A stretch of DNA of 64,000 nt from Kosakonia arachidis (GCF_900116535.1 NZ_FPAU01000002.1:159301-223300); one strand, 5' to 3'; shown: positions 45,509-55,084, counted from the stretch's first letter. Notes: generated by a model from the letters alone, not told the origin. A program made the numbers and translations.

Positions 45509-46164
45509 AGCGCCTCCAGATAGTCGTCCCACAGATCAATTCGCACGGTATCTTTAGGCGGTGCTTTCTCGCCCCATAGCTCAGTTGCGGCAAAGCTCAC
45601 GCTGTAAACATGCTGAGGATGTTCACCCAAGTTATGAGCCGCCGTATCCGGAGTGATAAATACGCCATGGTCAATCACAATCGTACCGATTTTGCCACGG
45701 GCATAGCGCGGCAAGCGGGTATGCCCGGAAGGATTGATATTTTTGGTTCTAACCAGGTCACCAGGTTTAAAGCTGGCCGGCACATCCATCGCTACCCGTG
45801 CAGATCCCCCAGTACTGACAACCGCCTGCACCATATCCAGACGCAGCACCGGTGTTTCCGGCGAGGCTGCCAGCGGCTTAACCGCACCGGAAAGCTCATC
45901 TGCGGTAATGGCTCCCCTCTCAAGCAGAAGTGTTTCGAAAGCATGCATCCAATGTTCGTAGTAGCTTTCTTCGAGATAATGCGCCGGTTTCATGCGCTCA
46001 ATGGCATGCCGGAACATATCAACATTGAAATGCCCCCCAACGAACAGAGCGGCAAAAAGCGAAAAGGTACGCCTCTCCCATTCATGATGGAAAGGAGGCT
46101 CGTTTTCTTCAGTTATGATGGCGCCCATACCATGCATGCCGCCAAGATCGTGTATCCCGTTCAT
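45505..46164 (-). CDS. nthB: Nitrile hydratase beta subunit
   Basis: 219 residues. Starts MNGIHDLGGMHGMG, the beta-subunit hallmark, with EWERRTFSLFAAL, SYYEHWMHAFETLL and the C-terminal SH3-like barrel (FKPGDLVRTKNINPSGHTRL, YARGKIGTIVIDHG, VYSVSFAATELWGE). It forms the heterotetramer with NthA and hydrates nitriles to amides in the cytoplasm. A GGAGGGTTAG box precedes ATG 46164, 36 bases after the nthA stop. Confidence 0.96.
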   Translation of the reverse strand: MNGIHDLGGMHGMGAIITEENEPPFHHEWERRTFSLFAALFVGGHFNVDMFRHAIERMKPAHYLEESYYEHWMHAFETLLLERGAITADELSGAVKPLAASPETPVLRLDMVQAVVSTGGSARVAMDVPASFKPGDLVRTKNINPSGHTRLPRYARGKIGTIVIDHGVFITPDTAAHNLGEHPQHVYSVSFAATELWGEKAPPKDTVRIDLWDDYLEAL

Positions 46165-46200
46165 CTAACCCTCCAAAAAAGTTGAAAGAAATACCGTGTG

Positions 46201-46824
46201 TTACTTATCACCCGGCTGGAGTGCCAAGCCCGTACCAATCATGGAATCACGGGTTACCAGTTCGACCAGTTGCTCTTCATTCCAGCCCTCAGTCCCGGCA
46301 GGTCTTTCCGGCAGAACCAGATAGCGCAACTCAGCGCTGCTGTCCCACACCCGAATTTCCCTGTCCTCGCTGATGTTGAGACCAAACTCGGCCAGAACAC
46401 TGCGGGGCTCAATGACAATACGCGATCGGTAGGGAGCCGATTTGTACCAGGCGGGAGGAAGGCCGAGTGTTGGCCAGGGATAACATGAGCAGAGCGTACA
46501 GACCGTTACGTTATGAACCTCGGGAGTATTTTCAACCACCATCATGTCTTCGCCCTGCACACCTGAGAAACCCAGTTCCGCAATGGCCCCGGTACCATCG
46601 GCAAGAAGACGAGCCTTATAATCAGGGTCGGTCCAGGCTTTTGCCACGACAAGCGCGCCGTTCCTCGGGCCAATTCGGTGCTCATACGTGTCGATAAGCT
46701 CATCCAGCGCAGCGGGATCTACGAGGCCTTTTTCGGTCAGCAGGGACTCCAGCGCCTTCACGCGAAGCGCAATTTCCTCTGGTGGTTCAGTATGGTCATG
46801 GGGGTGTTCGTGGTCGTGAGCCAT
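46201..46824 (-). CDS. nthA: Nitrile hydratase alpha subunit, cobalt type
   Basis: 207 residues. The metal-binding claw is VCTLCSC (Cys109, Cys112, Ser113, Cys114). Thr110 at the second position marks the cobalt class (iron enzymes have VCSLCSC), in agreement with the CbtAB genes in the operon. An N-terminal His-rich tail (HDHEHPHDH) could help metal capture. GGAGATTTATC precedes ATG 46824. The gene order alpha, beta, activator is that of cobalt-type operons. Confidence 0.97.
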   Translation of the reverse strand: MAHDHEHPHDHTEPPEEIALRVKALESLLTEKGLVDPAALDELIDTYEHRIGPRNGALVVAKAWTDPDYKARLLADGTGAIAELGFSGVQGEDMMVVENTPEVHNVTVCTLCSCYPWPTLGLPPAWYKSAPYRSRIVIEPRSVLAEFGLNISEDREIRVWDSSAELRYLVLPERPAGTEGWNEEQLVELVTRDSMIGTGLALQPGDK

Positions 46825-46904
46825 GATAAATCTCCGGAAAGTTTAATGTCATTGCCGGGCCCCAGGCCCGGCTGTATCGCCCTGAATAGAGGGGCTACAA
46901 ACGC

Positions 46905-48419
46905 TTACATCTCCCGCCAGTTACCACTCGCTTCCAGCGCGGCTGCGGCCTGATAGATAGTGCTTTCAGCGTAGTGTCGCCCAATCAGCATCATGCCCAC
47001 CGGTAGCCCGTCAACCAGCCCGCAGGGTACAGACATGGCCGGATGACCTGTCACGTCCTGTGCTGACGTGTTGCCAATCATCTCGAATGCTCTGGAGATA
47101 GATTCGGTAATTGAACAACCCGGTTGTGGCAGCGGTTGGGCCGTCACCGGGACTGTTGGCATAACCAAAAGATCGAAATCACCAAGTGCGCGGTCATAGT
47201 CCGCCCGGGCCCGGCGAGCCAGATTCTGTGCCTTTGCGTAATAACGTCCCTTATAGCGCTTCAGTCCATACTGGCCGATGAGCATGCAGATTTTGAGAGA
47301 GGGAGAAAGTGTGTCCGCGCTGTCACGCCAGGCCGAATGTTTATCCAGAAGGGATATGTCGTAGAGTCCTTCCCAGTTAAAACCCATTCCATTGCCATGC
47401 ATCATCTGCATGGTGAGTCCTTCGCATCCAATAGGTGACCACAGCGAGGCGGCAAGCTGATGGCCGGGCACAGAGACTTCACCGACAACGGCACCAAGAC
47501 TTTCCAGCCGCACCACCGCATTACGGACCTTTTCAGCAAGCTGGGGTTGGAGATTAGGCAACTTGAATCCTTGCGTTACCACCCCGATTTTCAGTCCTCT
47601 GACGCCCTTATCAAGTGCCGCGGTATAGATCCCTCCCCGGGAGGTGTACTGCCGCGGATCAAGCCCGTCCGGTCCAGCCATTACCTCCAGCATCAGGGCA
47701 TTGTCCTTCACAGTCGCGGTAATCGGCCCGGCATGATCGAGGGTGGCTTCGATCGGCATAATTCCGGTATAGGGAACCAACCCGTGTGTCGGCTTCATGC
47801 CGTAAACGCCACAAAAAGCTGCCGGAATACGGATGGAGCCCCCCTGGTCGCAGCCTATCGCCATATCCACTTCCCCGGCAGCCACCAGCGCTGCACTCCC
47901 CGATGAGGAGCCTCCCGCGCTGTACCCTCTGCGCCAGGGATTATGTACCGGAGCAGGATCTGACGTATGGCTACCGCCTGAGAGGCAGAAATGTTCACAA
48001 GTGGCTTTACCAAGAATGGTGGCACCGGCATCAAGGAGACGCGTTACCACGGTGGCATCAAAAGCAGGTATATGGCCCTCAAGCGAGGTTGCGCCGTTCA
48101 TCATCGGGACGCCTGCCAGGGAAATATTGTCCTTAAGGACCACGGTTTTACCGGTAAGCTTGCCTTCCGGCGCCCCCTGCACCTCGCTTTTGTAATACCA
48201 GGCGTTGAGCGGATTTTCTTTGCCCTCAGGGCGATATCCTTTTTCACGCGGATATTCAATTGAGGGGATCTCATCACTTAGCCCATCAATCAGGTCGTAA
48301 GCGTCGAGATTGGGCTGCATAAGGGCAAGATATTCTGCCGCCTCACTTTCAGAAAGCTGCAGATGAAGCTCTCGTGCAAGCTGCAGTAACTGGCTGGCAT
48401 CAGGACGTTCAATAGACAT
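46905..48419 (-). CDS. Amidase (amidase-signature family) of the nitrile pathway
   Basis: Hydrolyses the amide made by nitrile hydratase to acid and ammonia. 504 residues from ATG 48419 (AGAAGGAATA box). The Ser-cisSer-Lys triad is complete: Lys96 (VVLKDNIS), Ser171 (GGSSSGS) and Ser195 ([11 protein letters not shown]). These numbers equal those of the Rhodococcus enantioselective amidase, a member of the same pathway. It lies 110 bases downstream of the channel gene, with its own candidate activator box in the gap. Confidence 0.96.
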   Translation of the reverse strand: MSIERPDASQLLQLARELHLQLSESEAAEYLALMQPNLDAYDLIDGLSDEIPSIEYPREKGYRPEGKENPLNAWYYKSEVQGAPEGKLTGKTVVLKDNISLAGVPMMNGATSLEGHIPAFDATVVTRLLDAGATILGKATCEHFCLSGGSHTSDPAPVHNPWRRGYSAGGSSSGSAALVAAGEVDMAIGCDQGGSIRIPAAFCGVYGMKPTHGLVPYTGIMPIEATLDHAGPITATVKDNALMLEVMAGPDGLDPRQYTSRGGIYTAALDKGVRGLKIGVVTQGFKLPNLQPQLAEKVRNAVVRLESLGAVVGEVSVPGHQLAASLWSPIGCEGLTMQMMHGNGMGFNWEGLYDISLLDKHSAWRDSADTLSPSLKICMLIGQYGLKRYKGRYYAKAQNLARRARADYDRALGDFDLLVMPTVPVTAQPLPQPGCSITESISRAFEMIGNTSAQDVTGHPAMSVPCGLVDGLPVGMMLIGRHYAESTIYQAAAALEASGNWREM

Positions 48420-48488
48420 ATTTATTCCTTCTATCAAGAATGACTGACGGGATCCTGATCTGAACATATCGCACTGGCACTACCTCGA

Positions 48489-48526
48489 CCTGGCTGAGAC
48501 GGACAGTGACATGGTCAGGAAAGACA
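48489..48526 (-). promoter_or_regulatory. Candidate activator box upstream of the amidase gene
   Basis: 38 bp (plus strand begins CCTGGCTGAGACGGACAG, ends GGTCAGGAAAGACA). It matches the box at 50553-50590 at about 28 of 38 positions, with both ends and the centre best kept. It lies 70 bp before the amidase start codon; the other box is 73 bp before the oxd start. The repeated TGTCC half-sites fit an AraC-type dimer. Confidence 0.65.
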
Positions 48527-48529
48527 GCG

Positions 48530-49396
48530 TCAGAAAACACGTGCATAGCGGAGATTTAGCCTGAAATTCTCTTCTGCGCCGTTTTCTACGCGCAGGTCCC
48601 TGCCCAGCTGTATCTGGAACTGATCGCGGGGGGTAACAAATTTCGTTGCTGTGATACGGACGTTAGTGGTCTGTGTCGGATTATCTTGCTTGTCACCATC
48701 AATAAGGGTTTCACCGCCCCAGGTCTGACCAAAACCCAGGCCGAACGCCAGTGTGGGATCGGGCATATAGCGCCCCATAATCTGGGTTGCCCATGCATTA
48801 TCCTGCTGAAGGCGGGATGAGGTGGGCCCATAATCGTTATTGTCGCCGTACCAAATGGCGTCTCCAACGACATCCAGAGCCCATTTTTCAGTGAAATATT
48901 TCACCCAGGCCGCCTGCAGGTCGACCTTCCAGCGGTTCTCTCCCAGATTTAGCGCATCGTTGTGGTCATAATTGCCGCTCGGCACATAGAGGTAAGGAGC
49001 AAAGCCGAAAATATCACCCCCGGCATTCAGTTTTACCTTTAAAGGCACGGTAAGGATTAGATCGCCGGTACCACTGGCTGAGCCGAGAGAAGACGCATCG
49101 CCACCGCCTGATATTCGGCCAAAGGGCAACAGGAATTGCGGGTCGAGCGTAGCGGATTCACTGATCTGCAACGTGTGCAGCAGGCGCAGCATGCCAATAT
49201 CAGAGGTCAAGTTATAGTCAGAGCTGACTGTGTCACCGCGGGAGTGTGCGGAGCCGGTTGAAGCGTGCTGATAATAAAGTAGTCCCACTGTGGTACCGTC
49301 GGGAAATTGACTATAGTCGCCGGGCGCCACCTCAACAGCGAGCGCAGGCGCAGAACCAAGCAGTATGGCAGGCAGGCAAAAGCGTAGTGCGTGCAT
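48530..49396 (-). CDS. Outer-membrane channel of the MetA/phenol-degradation transporter family
   Basis: 288 residues from ATG 49396. Signal peptide (ILLGSAPALA-VE, ~22). Then strands typical of the phenol_MetA_deg family: GTTVGLLYYQHASTGS, GDLILTVPLKVKL, GFAPYLYVPSGNYD, ending LNLRYARVF with terminal Phe. Members of this family often lie in aromatic or nitrile catabolic operons and are thought to admit hydrophobic substrates. It is placed between oxd and the amidase, so it probably takes up the aldoxime or nitrile. Confidence 0.88.
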   Translation of the reverse strand: MHALRFCLPAILLGSAPALAVEVAPGDYSQFPDGTTVGLLYYQHASTGSAHSRGDTVSSDYNLTSDIGMLRLLHTLQISESATLDPQFLLPFGRISGGGDASSLGSASGTGDLILTVPLKVKLNAGGDIFGFAPYLYVPSGNYDHNDALNLGENRWKVDLQAAWVKYFTEKWALDVVGDAIWYGDNNDYGPTSSRLQQDNAWATQIMGRYMPDPTLAFGLGFGQTWGGETLIDGDKQDNPTQTTNVRITATKFVTPRDQFQIQLGRDLRVENGAEENFRLNLRYARVF

Positions 49397-49433
49397 AATG
49401 TATCCCCGAAGAATGAAGTGATTGCCGTGTTGT

Positions 49434-50480
49434 TTAGCGTTGAGCATCACGCAGCATCCCGGTCATCGGATGGCAGTTGATATATTCGAAGGTCTGAAAC
49501 CGGGCATCTGAAACAGAAACCTCGTGGTAAAGCCTCAGTTTCTGCAATCCGGTTACCACCCGGAAAAACGTGGTGAAGATGCGAAGATGTGTGGGATGTG
49601 ATTCTGCCCAGCGTTCAAGCCGATCAAGTGAGCGCCAGAAGCCGATATCGTAGGCAATATCCAGCAGATTTCCGTTGATATCCACGTTACGAACAAAGCG
49701 GTTGCTGTAACAACCCAGCGACTGACCTTCATCGCGAAGAAAATCCATACCCGCCTGCAAAGGAGGGAGCATTTCTGTGAAGTAAAGCTGACGCTCTGGT
49801 TCTTCCGCCTCCATCCAGTCCTGCCCTGAACGAATGAGCGTAATGTTGTCATGCCCTTGCACTACGACCCTGCCGCCAGCCTCAGGATCGCCAGAAATAA
49901 TCCGCAGTTCATTGTCAGGTTGCATCCAGTCATTCTGGGATGCAGGGATGCGGTCACGTACAGACCCCCAGTAACCATGTTCCTGGATCTCACTACTGAT
50001 ATTATCCATCACCGCGCCGACGCCCGGCAGATCATCCTTAAAGGCATACAGAGTCTCAAACTGTTCCGCCCGTGGGGCGATAATTTCACGGAAATAACCG
50101 ACGCCATCCACCAGCCGTTCATCTGAAGACCACCAGTTTTCGATCTCCGGCTGACGAACCCAGCGGCAGTACGCAGCCGGCTCCCGCCAGTACCCCACCA
50201 CGATAAAATTACCGTAGCCCTGGTTATCGGTATGAAAAGAGATGTCATGATTGCCGGGCCCGTTACTCAGGCTAAAAGTCGACACAATGTGCTGCATTGC
50301 CCGGACCGCGCTCTCACGATTTTCTTCATGAAATTGCACCCCCAGATAAGCCATAACAACCTGTGTCAGGTCATCATTGGCACGTCCAACAAACATAGGA
50401 AAAGGTGGCTGATAGTCGTCGTGAACCCGGCGTGAAAGTGTGCGGGGGCATTGCAGGTGTTTATCAATGGCAGATTCCAT
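49434..50480 (-). CDS. oxd: Heme-containing aldoxime dehydratase
   Basis: Dehydrates aldoximes (R-CH=NOH) to nitriles. 348 residues from ATG 50480 (GGGAGACTTT box). The key residues of Rhodococcus OxdRE (Arg178, Ser219, heme ligand His299, catalytic His320; from memory) have close counterparts: Arg175 (SVRDRIP), Ser218 (LIRSGQDW), His298 (SHPTHLRIF) and His319 (LRLYHEVSV). Length is that of the family (~350). First gene of the cluster, divergent from the AraC regulator. Substrate (arylacetaldoxime such as phenyl- or indole-acetaldoxime, or alkyl) cannot be read from the sequence. Confidence 0.96.
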   Translation of the reverse strand: MESAIDKHLQCPRTLSRRVHDDYQPPFPMFVGRANDDLTQVVMAYLGVQFHEENRESAVRAMQHIVSTFSLSNGPGNHDISFHTDNQGYGNFIVVGYWREPAAYCRWVRQPEIENWWSSDERLVDGVGYFREIIAPRAEQFETLYAFKDDLPGVGAVMDNISSEIQEHGYWGSVRDRIPASQNDWMQPDNELRIISGDPEAGGRVVVQGHDNITLIRSGQDWMEAEEPERQLYFTEMLPPLQAGMDFLRDEGQSLGCYSNRFVRNVDINGNLLDIAYDIGFWRSLDRLERWAESHPTHLRIFTTFFRVVTGLQKLRLYHEVSVSDARFQTFEYINCHPMTGMLRDAQR

Positions 50481-50552
50481 AAAGTCTCCCGGATATAGAG
50501 TTTCAGCGATGGGTAAATTCACTACTGATACTAAGGAGAAAACTGCCGGATA

Positions 50553-50590
50553 CCTGGCTTAAGCGGACAATCGTCTGGTCAGGAAGGACA
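50553..50590 (-). promoter_or_regulatory. Candidate activator box upstream of oxd
   Basis: 38 bp (plus strand begins CCTGGCTTAAGCGGACAA, ends GGTCAGGAAGGACA). It is the counterpart of the box at 48489. On the minus strand it contains TGTCC at both sides of TGACCA. A TAGTAT hexamer ~20 bases downstream could be the -10. Confidence 0.65.
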
Positions 50591-50778
50591 CATTGCTATT
50601 TATTATTGCCGGGGAGTCGTGATGAAATGAAACAGTGCAGCTTTGCCCATTAATAGTGCACTGCTCCACGTTTAACACGTCTGAATATATCTATTATCCA
50701 TGAAATATCTCTCAAAATTGTCATGGCGCAAATATTGCTTTCAGTTTGAAATAATTCATTCTGCTATGAGGTGTTGCC

Positions 50779-51750
50779 GTGAACAGTCATTCCACTTCCC
50801 GGGATATACGCTATTCAACCGAACATGTTTCAGCGCAGCACCGCTTCGAATACTGGAATGATGTTATTCTTCGTCACTGCATTCCTTCGGATGGCAAACC
50901 ACCCGCTGATGGCGGGTTTGATGGAGAACTTGCCGTAAGAGAAGTGGGGCTTGTGGATGTGTGCACTCTCACTTCAACACTCCACCACTGGGAGAGAAAA
51001 TCACGACATCTGAGAACAGGACCGGACGATGATTTATGGCTCGGTTACTTTCGGGGAGGACACGGCCAACTGGAACAGGGAGGGCGAAAAGCGTGTCTGT
51101 CGTCTAATGATTTAGTTCTTTATGATGCGGCACAGACGTTTCGGTTCAGCCTTGGGGGCGAAAATAACCACCTGATACGAATTCCCCGGCATCTGCTAGC
51201 AGGAAAAGTCTCTGCCAGCGAGACCCTGACTGCCACTATTCTTGATGATTCTCGTCCGGGAATTATTCCTCTGCGTGAGATGATTTACCAGGCAGCTCAA
51301 ACACCGGTGTTGATAAGTAATCCGGCCATGGCCAGTCGCTTTTCACAAACAATGCTGGATCTACTGGTTCTGAGCCTGGAATTGCAGGATCACAATACAG
51401 CAGCTTCAGAACGCGATTTATACGCAAAAATGAGAAACTATATCAGCAGAAATCTTACTAACCCTGAGCTCAGCATAGAGAATATTGCTCTCGCTCATCA
51501 CGTATCAGTGCGTACGGTTACACGGACCTTTGCACGACATCAAAAAACACCAGCCGCCGTTATCTGGCAAGAGCGGCTTCAAGCCAGCCGTGATGCGCTT
51601 GAACAGGGGCGAGTGCGTAGCGTATCTGAGGCTGCACTTGACTACGGATTCTCTGATTTCACGCATTTCAGCCATGCATTCCGTAAAGCATTTGGCGTCA
51701 CACCGAGCTCGGTCATGAAGCAGCAACGTCAGGTTTTTATAAAATCCTGA
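50779..51750 (+). CDS. AraC-family activator of the aldoxime/nitrile cluster
   Basis: 323 residues from GTG 50779 (GAGG box). The N-terminal half matches the AraC-binding-like domain of the XylS/FeaR/NitR group (EYWNDVILRHCIP, SSNDLVLYDAAQTFRFSLGG). The C-terminal ~100 residues carry two HTH motifs (LSIENIALAHHVSVRTVTRT; VSEAALDYGFSDFTHFSHAF). Regulators of this type activate oxd/nitrile genes in Rhodococcus and respond to pathway compounds. It is divergent from oxd, with the candidate box in the shared gap. Confidence 0.92.
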   Translation: MNSHSTSRDIRYSTEHVSAQHRFEYWNDVILRHCIPSDGKPPADGGFDGELAVREVGLVDVCTLTSTLHHWERKSRHLRTGPDDDLWLGYFRGGHGQLEQGGRKACLSSNDLVLYDAAQTFRFSLGGENNHLIRIPRHLLAGKVSASETLTATILDDSRPGIIPLREMIYQAAQTPVLISNPAMASRFSQTMLDLLVLSLELQDHNTAASERDLYAKMRNYISRNLTNPELSIENIALAHHVSVRTVTRTFARHQKTPAAVIWQERLQASRDALEQGRVRSVSEAALDYGFSDFTHFSHAFRKAFGVTPSSVMKQQRQVFIKS

Positions 51751-51811
51751 TAAATTCTCTTCCGTTGTAGGGACATGCCTTAAACGCCAGGTATTAAGAT
51801 ATATACACAGG

Positions 51812-53185
51812 TCATCCCATGCGAGCGTTATGACGTTCGCAAAATGAAATAAACTCCGCTAAAGGCATGGGGTGTGCATAATAATAGCCTTGTTGAACAT
51901 CGCAACCCATGGCAAAGACGGTTTCGGCCAGGCTTTGAGTTTCAATGCCTTCGACAACGATGTTCAATCCCACATCATTTGCGATTTCAATGATCTTCTC
52001 TAATATCACTCTGTTCTTGTGACTCTGGTCGATGCCTCTTAATAAATTTTTATCAATTTTGACCTCGTCAAACGGCATTTCATTTAAAATGTTCAGTGAG
52101 GCATAACCTGAGCCCAGGTCGTCTAGCGACCATAATATGCCTTTCTTCGTCAGGTCATTCATGATCTTATAAATGTACGTTTTATCATAAATAAAAGCGC
52201 TTTCCGTTATTTCAAATTTTATAAGCTTGTAGCTTAACGTATTTTTTTTGAATAGTTTAGCGATGGTATCTATGAACTCAGCATCCATAAGCTGGACAGG
52301 ACTAATATTGACTGAAAGCGTCATGTCTGTGACTTTCTTTCGTATTTCCAGTAAATCATCACCCACACGCTCTAGCATCCAGTACCCAATCGGTAATATT
52401 AATCCGGACGCCTCAGCAATCGGAATAAAATGCTCGGGTGATATAAAACCTTTGGTGTGGTGTTCCCAGCGCAGGAGAGCCTCTGCGGAAATGACTTTCC
52501 CTTCACGATTGATTTGTGGTTGATAATACACAGAGAGCTGGTTTGCTTTGAGAGATTTTGCAAGCGCCGATGTTAAACATTTTTCATCGGTGTAATTACT
52601 TCTGGAAATAAGTAGCATGCCAAAGATCAGGGAAATAGAGGTAAAGTAATTTATAAAAATTCCTTTAGCCATAATATATACGGGAGGACGGAGTATTTCT
52701 GTGGTAAAACAGATTCCCGATACGGAATAGACCAAATAAAAAGCAAAAGCGATAAAGGGCATTACTGTTTTGACATAAAACTGCTCATACCGCAGAAATA
52801 AAGCACCGCCAACAGCATAGGCGAGAAGATAAGAGTGTGATGAACGGGGTATACCGTCAACAGGATAGTCAGTCAAAGGAATTAAAATACATACAATAAG
52901 TATTAGGTGGGAGAATATCAGTACTTTTTTCTTGGTGATCCCAGAGAAGGCCATTCTCATAGCATAACAGCCCACCAGAACAACAGACATACATAAGGCG
53001 GCTATATAGGGTTTACCCGCCAATATATAGGCTACGCTCCATCCCGTACCGCCTGCCAGACAAATCACTCCAATAAGAAAAAGCAAGAAAAACTGCCGCC
53101 TTGTATGGTTACAACGTGGGAGATTCTGAATGTATGGCTCAAAAAAATACATCGATGAGTTTAATAATATATTCATATTACCCAC
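51812..53185 (-). CDS. Membrane EAL-domain cyclic-di-GMP phosphodiesterase
   Basis: 457 residues from GTG 53185 (ATG 53176 is an alternative). Residues ~30-195 hold about six membrane segments with no known sensory domain. The EAL domain (~205-450) keeps the catalytic set: EALLRW (Glu235), NISPVQL, FEITESAF, SLDDLGSGYAS, DEVKIDKNLL, and VEGIET. No GGDEF domain is present. The protein should lower c-di-GMP and favour motility over biofilm. Stands alone, A+T-rich relative to its neighbours. Confidence 0.92.
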   Translation of the reverse strand: MGNMNILLNSSMYFFEPYIQNLPRCNHTRRQFFLLFLIGVICLAGGTGWSVAYILAGKPYIAALCMSVVLVGCYAMRMAFSGITKKKVLIFSHLILIVCILIPLTDYPVDGIPRSSHSYLLAYAVGGALFLRYEQFYVKTVMPFIAFAFYLVYSVSGICFTTEILRPPVYIMAKGIFINYFTSISLIFGMLLISRSNYTDEKCLTSALAKSLKANQLSVYYQPQINREGKVISAEALLRWEHHTKGFISPEHFIPIAEASGLILPIGYWMLERVGDDLLEIRKKVTDMTLSVNISPVQLMDAEFIDTIAKLFKKNTLSYKLIKFEITESAFIYDKTYIYKIMNDLTKKGILWSLDDLGSGYASLNILNEMPFDEVKIDKNLLRGIDQSHKNRVILEKIIEIANDVGLNIVVEGIETQSLAETVFAMGCDVQQGYYYAHPMPLAEFISFCERHNARMG

Positions 53186-53768
53186 TGTTCTATTTTTATA
53201 ATTAAAAGGTAATTCTTCAGTATTTGTACTGATAACGGAGCATAGAAAAAGCCAATGAAAGATTTTCTCTGTGTATTACACCAAGATCCCTTTTAAAAAA
53301 ATCAATGCTGTAATCTACTATACACCACATTTATTATACCAATAAAAGAGGCTGATTTCTTTCCCGGGAAATGGTAGCTCCTGTTGTACCATACCTCATT
53401 GAAACCAGCACAAAGAATCAAAAGACGCTATGCCTTTACCGATGTTTTTAAGAATATCCCCATGCCCTGGAAAAGCTGTTACCGCAGTGTTAGAAGCAAG
53501 GGTATAAGCACCGGCAACTGCAGTAAATTACCGCCAAGCCCGACAACAGCGAAACAGATCGTTGTCATGCCACCTGTCTCTTGTCCGCTGGGCTACCACA
53601 GGATTCTGGGCAATTTCCAGCAGCCTGGGCGGATTCAATTTCATTTAGTCTTGCGTGAGATGACTGACTTAGCTATAAGCCTGCAGATCCGATCTTCGCT
53701 CACAACAAACCTGGCTATCTCTGGATTTGCAGTTTCATATCAGAAACGATACTCAACGTCGCCCCCTC
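53186..53768. other. Gene-poor region
   Basis: No intact gene. A minus-strand patch near 53410-53480 reads like coding text (GAYTLASNTAVTAFPGHGD), but stops surround it; it may be old decayed sequence. The first ~150 bases are the EAL upstream region. Confidence 0.35.
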
Positions 53769-53942
53769 TCACAACTGCGTGGATAGCGCCTGATTAATGC
53801 AGCCCTGGCCGATTAACGTGGTACGCACAGCCTCAATAAGCGGGGTATGCGGATCGAGGCCTAAGAAAGCAATCTTCGTTTCATGGCAACGTCCCCCTTG
53901 ATTAAGATAGCGTTGCATCGCCCCGTTGAACTCACAGGTCAT
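53769..53942 (-). CDS. Small ORF of unknown function overlapping repeat copy B
   Basis: 57 codons: begins MTCEFNGAMQRYLNQGGR, continues with KIAFLGLDPHTPLIEAVR and ends INQALSTQL. It reads like a real protein end, but no ribosome site precedes it and an in-frame stop lies ~13 codons upstream. The first ~18 codons recur, decayed, at 42752-42806. It may be the fragment of a mobile or duplicated gene. No family recognised. Confidence 0.35.
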   Translation of the reverse strand: MTCEFNGAMQRYLNQGGRCHETKIAFLGLDPHTPLIEAVRTTLIGQGCINQALSTQL

Positions 53943-53949
53943 TGCTGAC
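53894..53949. repeat. ~56-bp repeat, copy B (right of the nitrile locus)
   Basis: Same-orientation counterpart of copy A at 42752-42806 (five substitutions and one indel by eye). The two copies bracket 11.1 kb with the DUF1471 gene, the aldoxime/nitrile cluster and the EAL gene. From here to 54160 no other gene is seen. Confidence 0.7.
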
Positions 53950-54160
53950 GTAGTGGTGTGTTCAGCGGGAGCAGGTCACAGAGAGGGGAAAACCGATAAG
54001 CGCCACGCGGGTTGGAAGGTGCTTCCACGTTCGCTGGATAGTCTTGTTCGACACATGGTTTACTTTGCTTTCTGTCCGCTCCGTGCCAGGTGTGGCCCCC
54101 TTCAACACAACGATATTATTAATCGGAGGCCCCCATAAGTACTCAATTATCAGGCTCAAT

Positions 54161-55066
54161 TTAACAAAAAAAGGTTGCCAGCTCCTCAGCCAGTGCCTGC
54201 GGTTGCTCATCCGGGATGAAATGACCGCTATGTTTGATAGTGATACCTGTAACATTATCAGCAAACTGCCTTAACGGCGCAGCCATATCGGGGATAGAAC
54301 CTTGTTCCGCGCTAATAGCCAGCAGTGGAAGTGTCATTTTACATTGCTCACTCAGGGCCCAGTTCTGTGCAGCTGACGTCATTACCTCACGGTATGGCGC
54401 CAGGCCGGCACGCAATGCGCCGTTCTGTGTTAGCAAACGTATATACTCCGCCATATCGGCATTGCTAAAGGCCATTGGACTGGCTGCCTTGCGTCGCAGG
54501 AACCATTCAAGGTAGACCTCTTCACGTCCGGTAATTAATGCTTCAGGAAGATCGGGTAATAAATGGAAAGCAAAGTGCCATGTTTTCCAAGCCTTATCCG
54601 GTGTCACAGGCAGGGCATCGGGCAGGGTTATGCCGGGAATACCCGCATCCAGAAGAGCCAGCTTGATCACCTGCTGGCTGTAGAGCATGGCGTAAGGCCA
54701 GGCCACCCAGGCTCCAACATCGTGAGCAGAAAGGTAATAACGATCAATCGCAAGTTTTTGCATCAGGCCCTGTACCTTGCCTGCAAGGGCCTGCGTATCA
54801 TAGCCGGATTGCGGTTTGTCGGAATCACCTTGCCCAGGCAGATCCAGTGCGATAATCAAATAGCGGTCAGCCAACAGTGCCATTACCTGACGCCAGGCGT
54901 ACCAGCTTTGCGGAAAGCCAGCTAACATCAACACGACTTCACCCTGTGGATTGCCCCCTCTTACATAGTGCAAACGAACACCATCTATTGTTTCGTAGTA
55001 ATGGGAAAAGCCTGGCATGTCTGTGACAGGCTGTGACCAGGATGGAACAATTGTCTTGTCGAACAT
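54161..55066 (-). CDS. Alpha/beta hydrolase (epoxide hydrolase/haloalkane dehalogenase-like)
   Basis: 301 residues from ATG 55066 (GGAG box). Oxyanion motif GFPQSW, lid region ~140-215, nucleophile Asp116 in AHDVGAW (Asp rather than Ser marks the epoxide hydrolase/dehalogenase class), catalytic His in HSGHFIPDEQP near the C-terminus. Cytoplasmic. Downstream of a TetR gene in the same direction with a 51-base gap and a palindrome in that gap, so it is probably that repressor's target. Confidence 0.88.
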   Translation of the reverse strand: MFDKTIVPSWSQPVTDMPGFSHYYETIDGVRLHYVRGGNPQGEVVLMLAGFPQSWYAWRQVMALLADRYLIIALDLPGQGDSDKPQSGYDTQALAGKVQGLMQKLAIDRYYLSAHDVGAWVAWPYAMLYSQQVIKLALLDAGIPGITLPDALPVTPDKAWKTWHFAFHLLPDLPEALITGREEVYLEWFLRRKAASPMAFSNADMAEYIRLLTQNGALRAGLAPYREVMTSAAQNWALSEQCKMTLPLLAISAEQGSIPDMAAPLRQFADNVTGITIKHSGHFIPDEQPQALAEELATFFC

Positions 55067-55084
55067 TGAAATCTCCACTTATTT

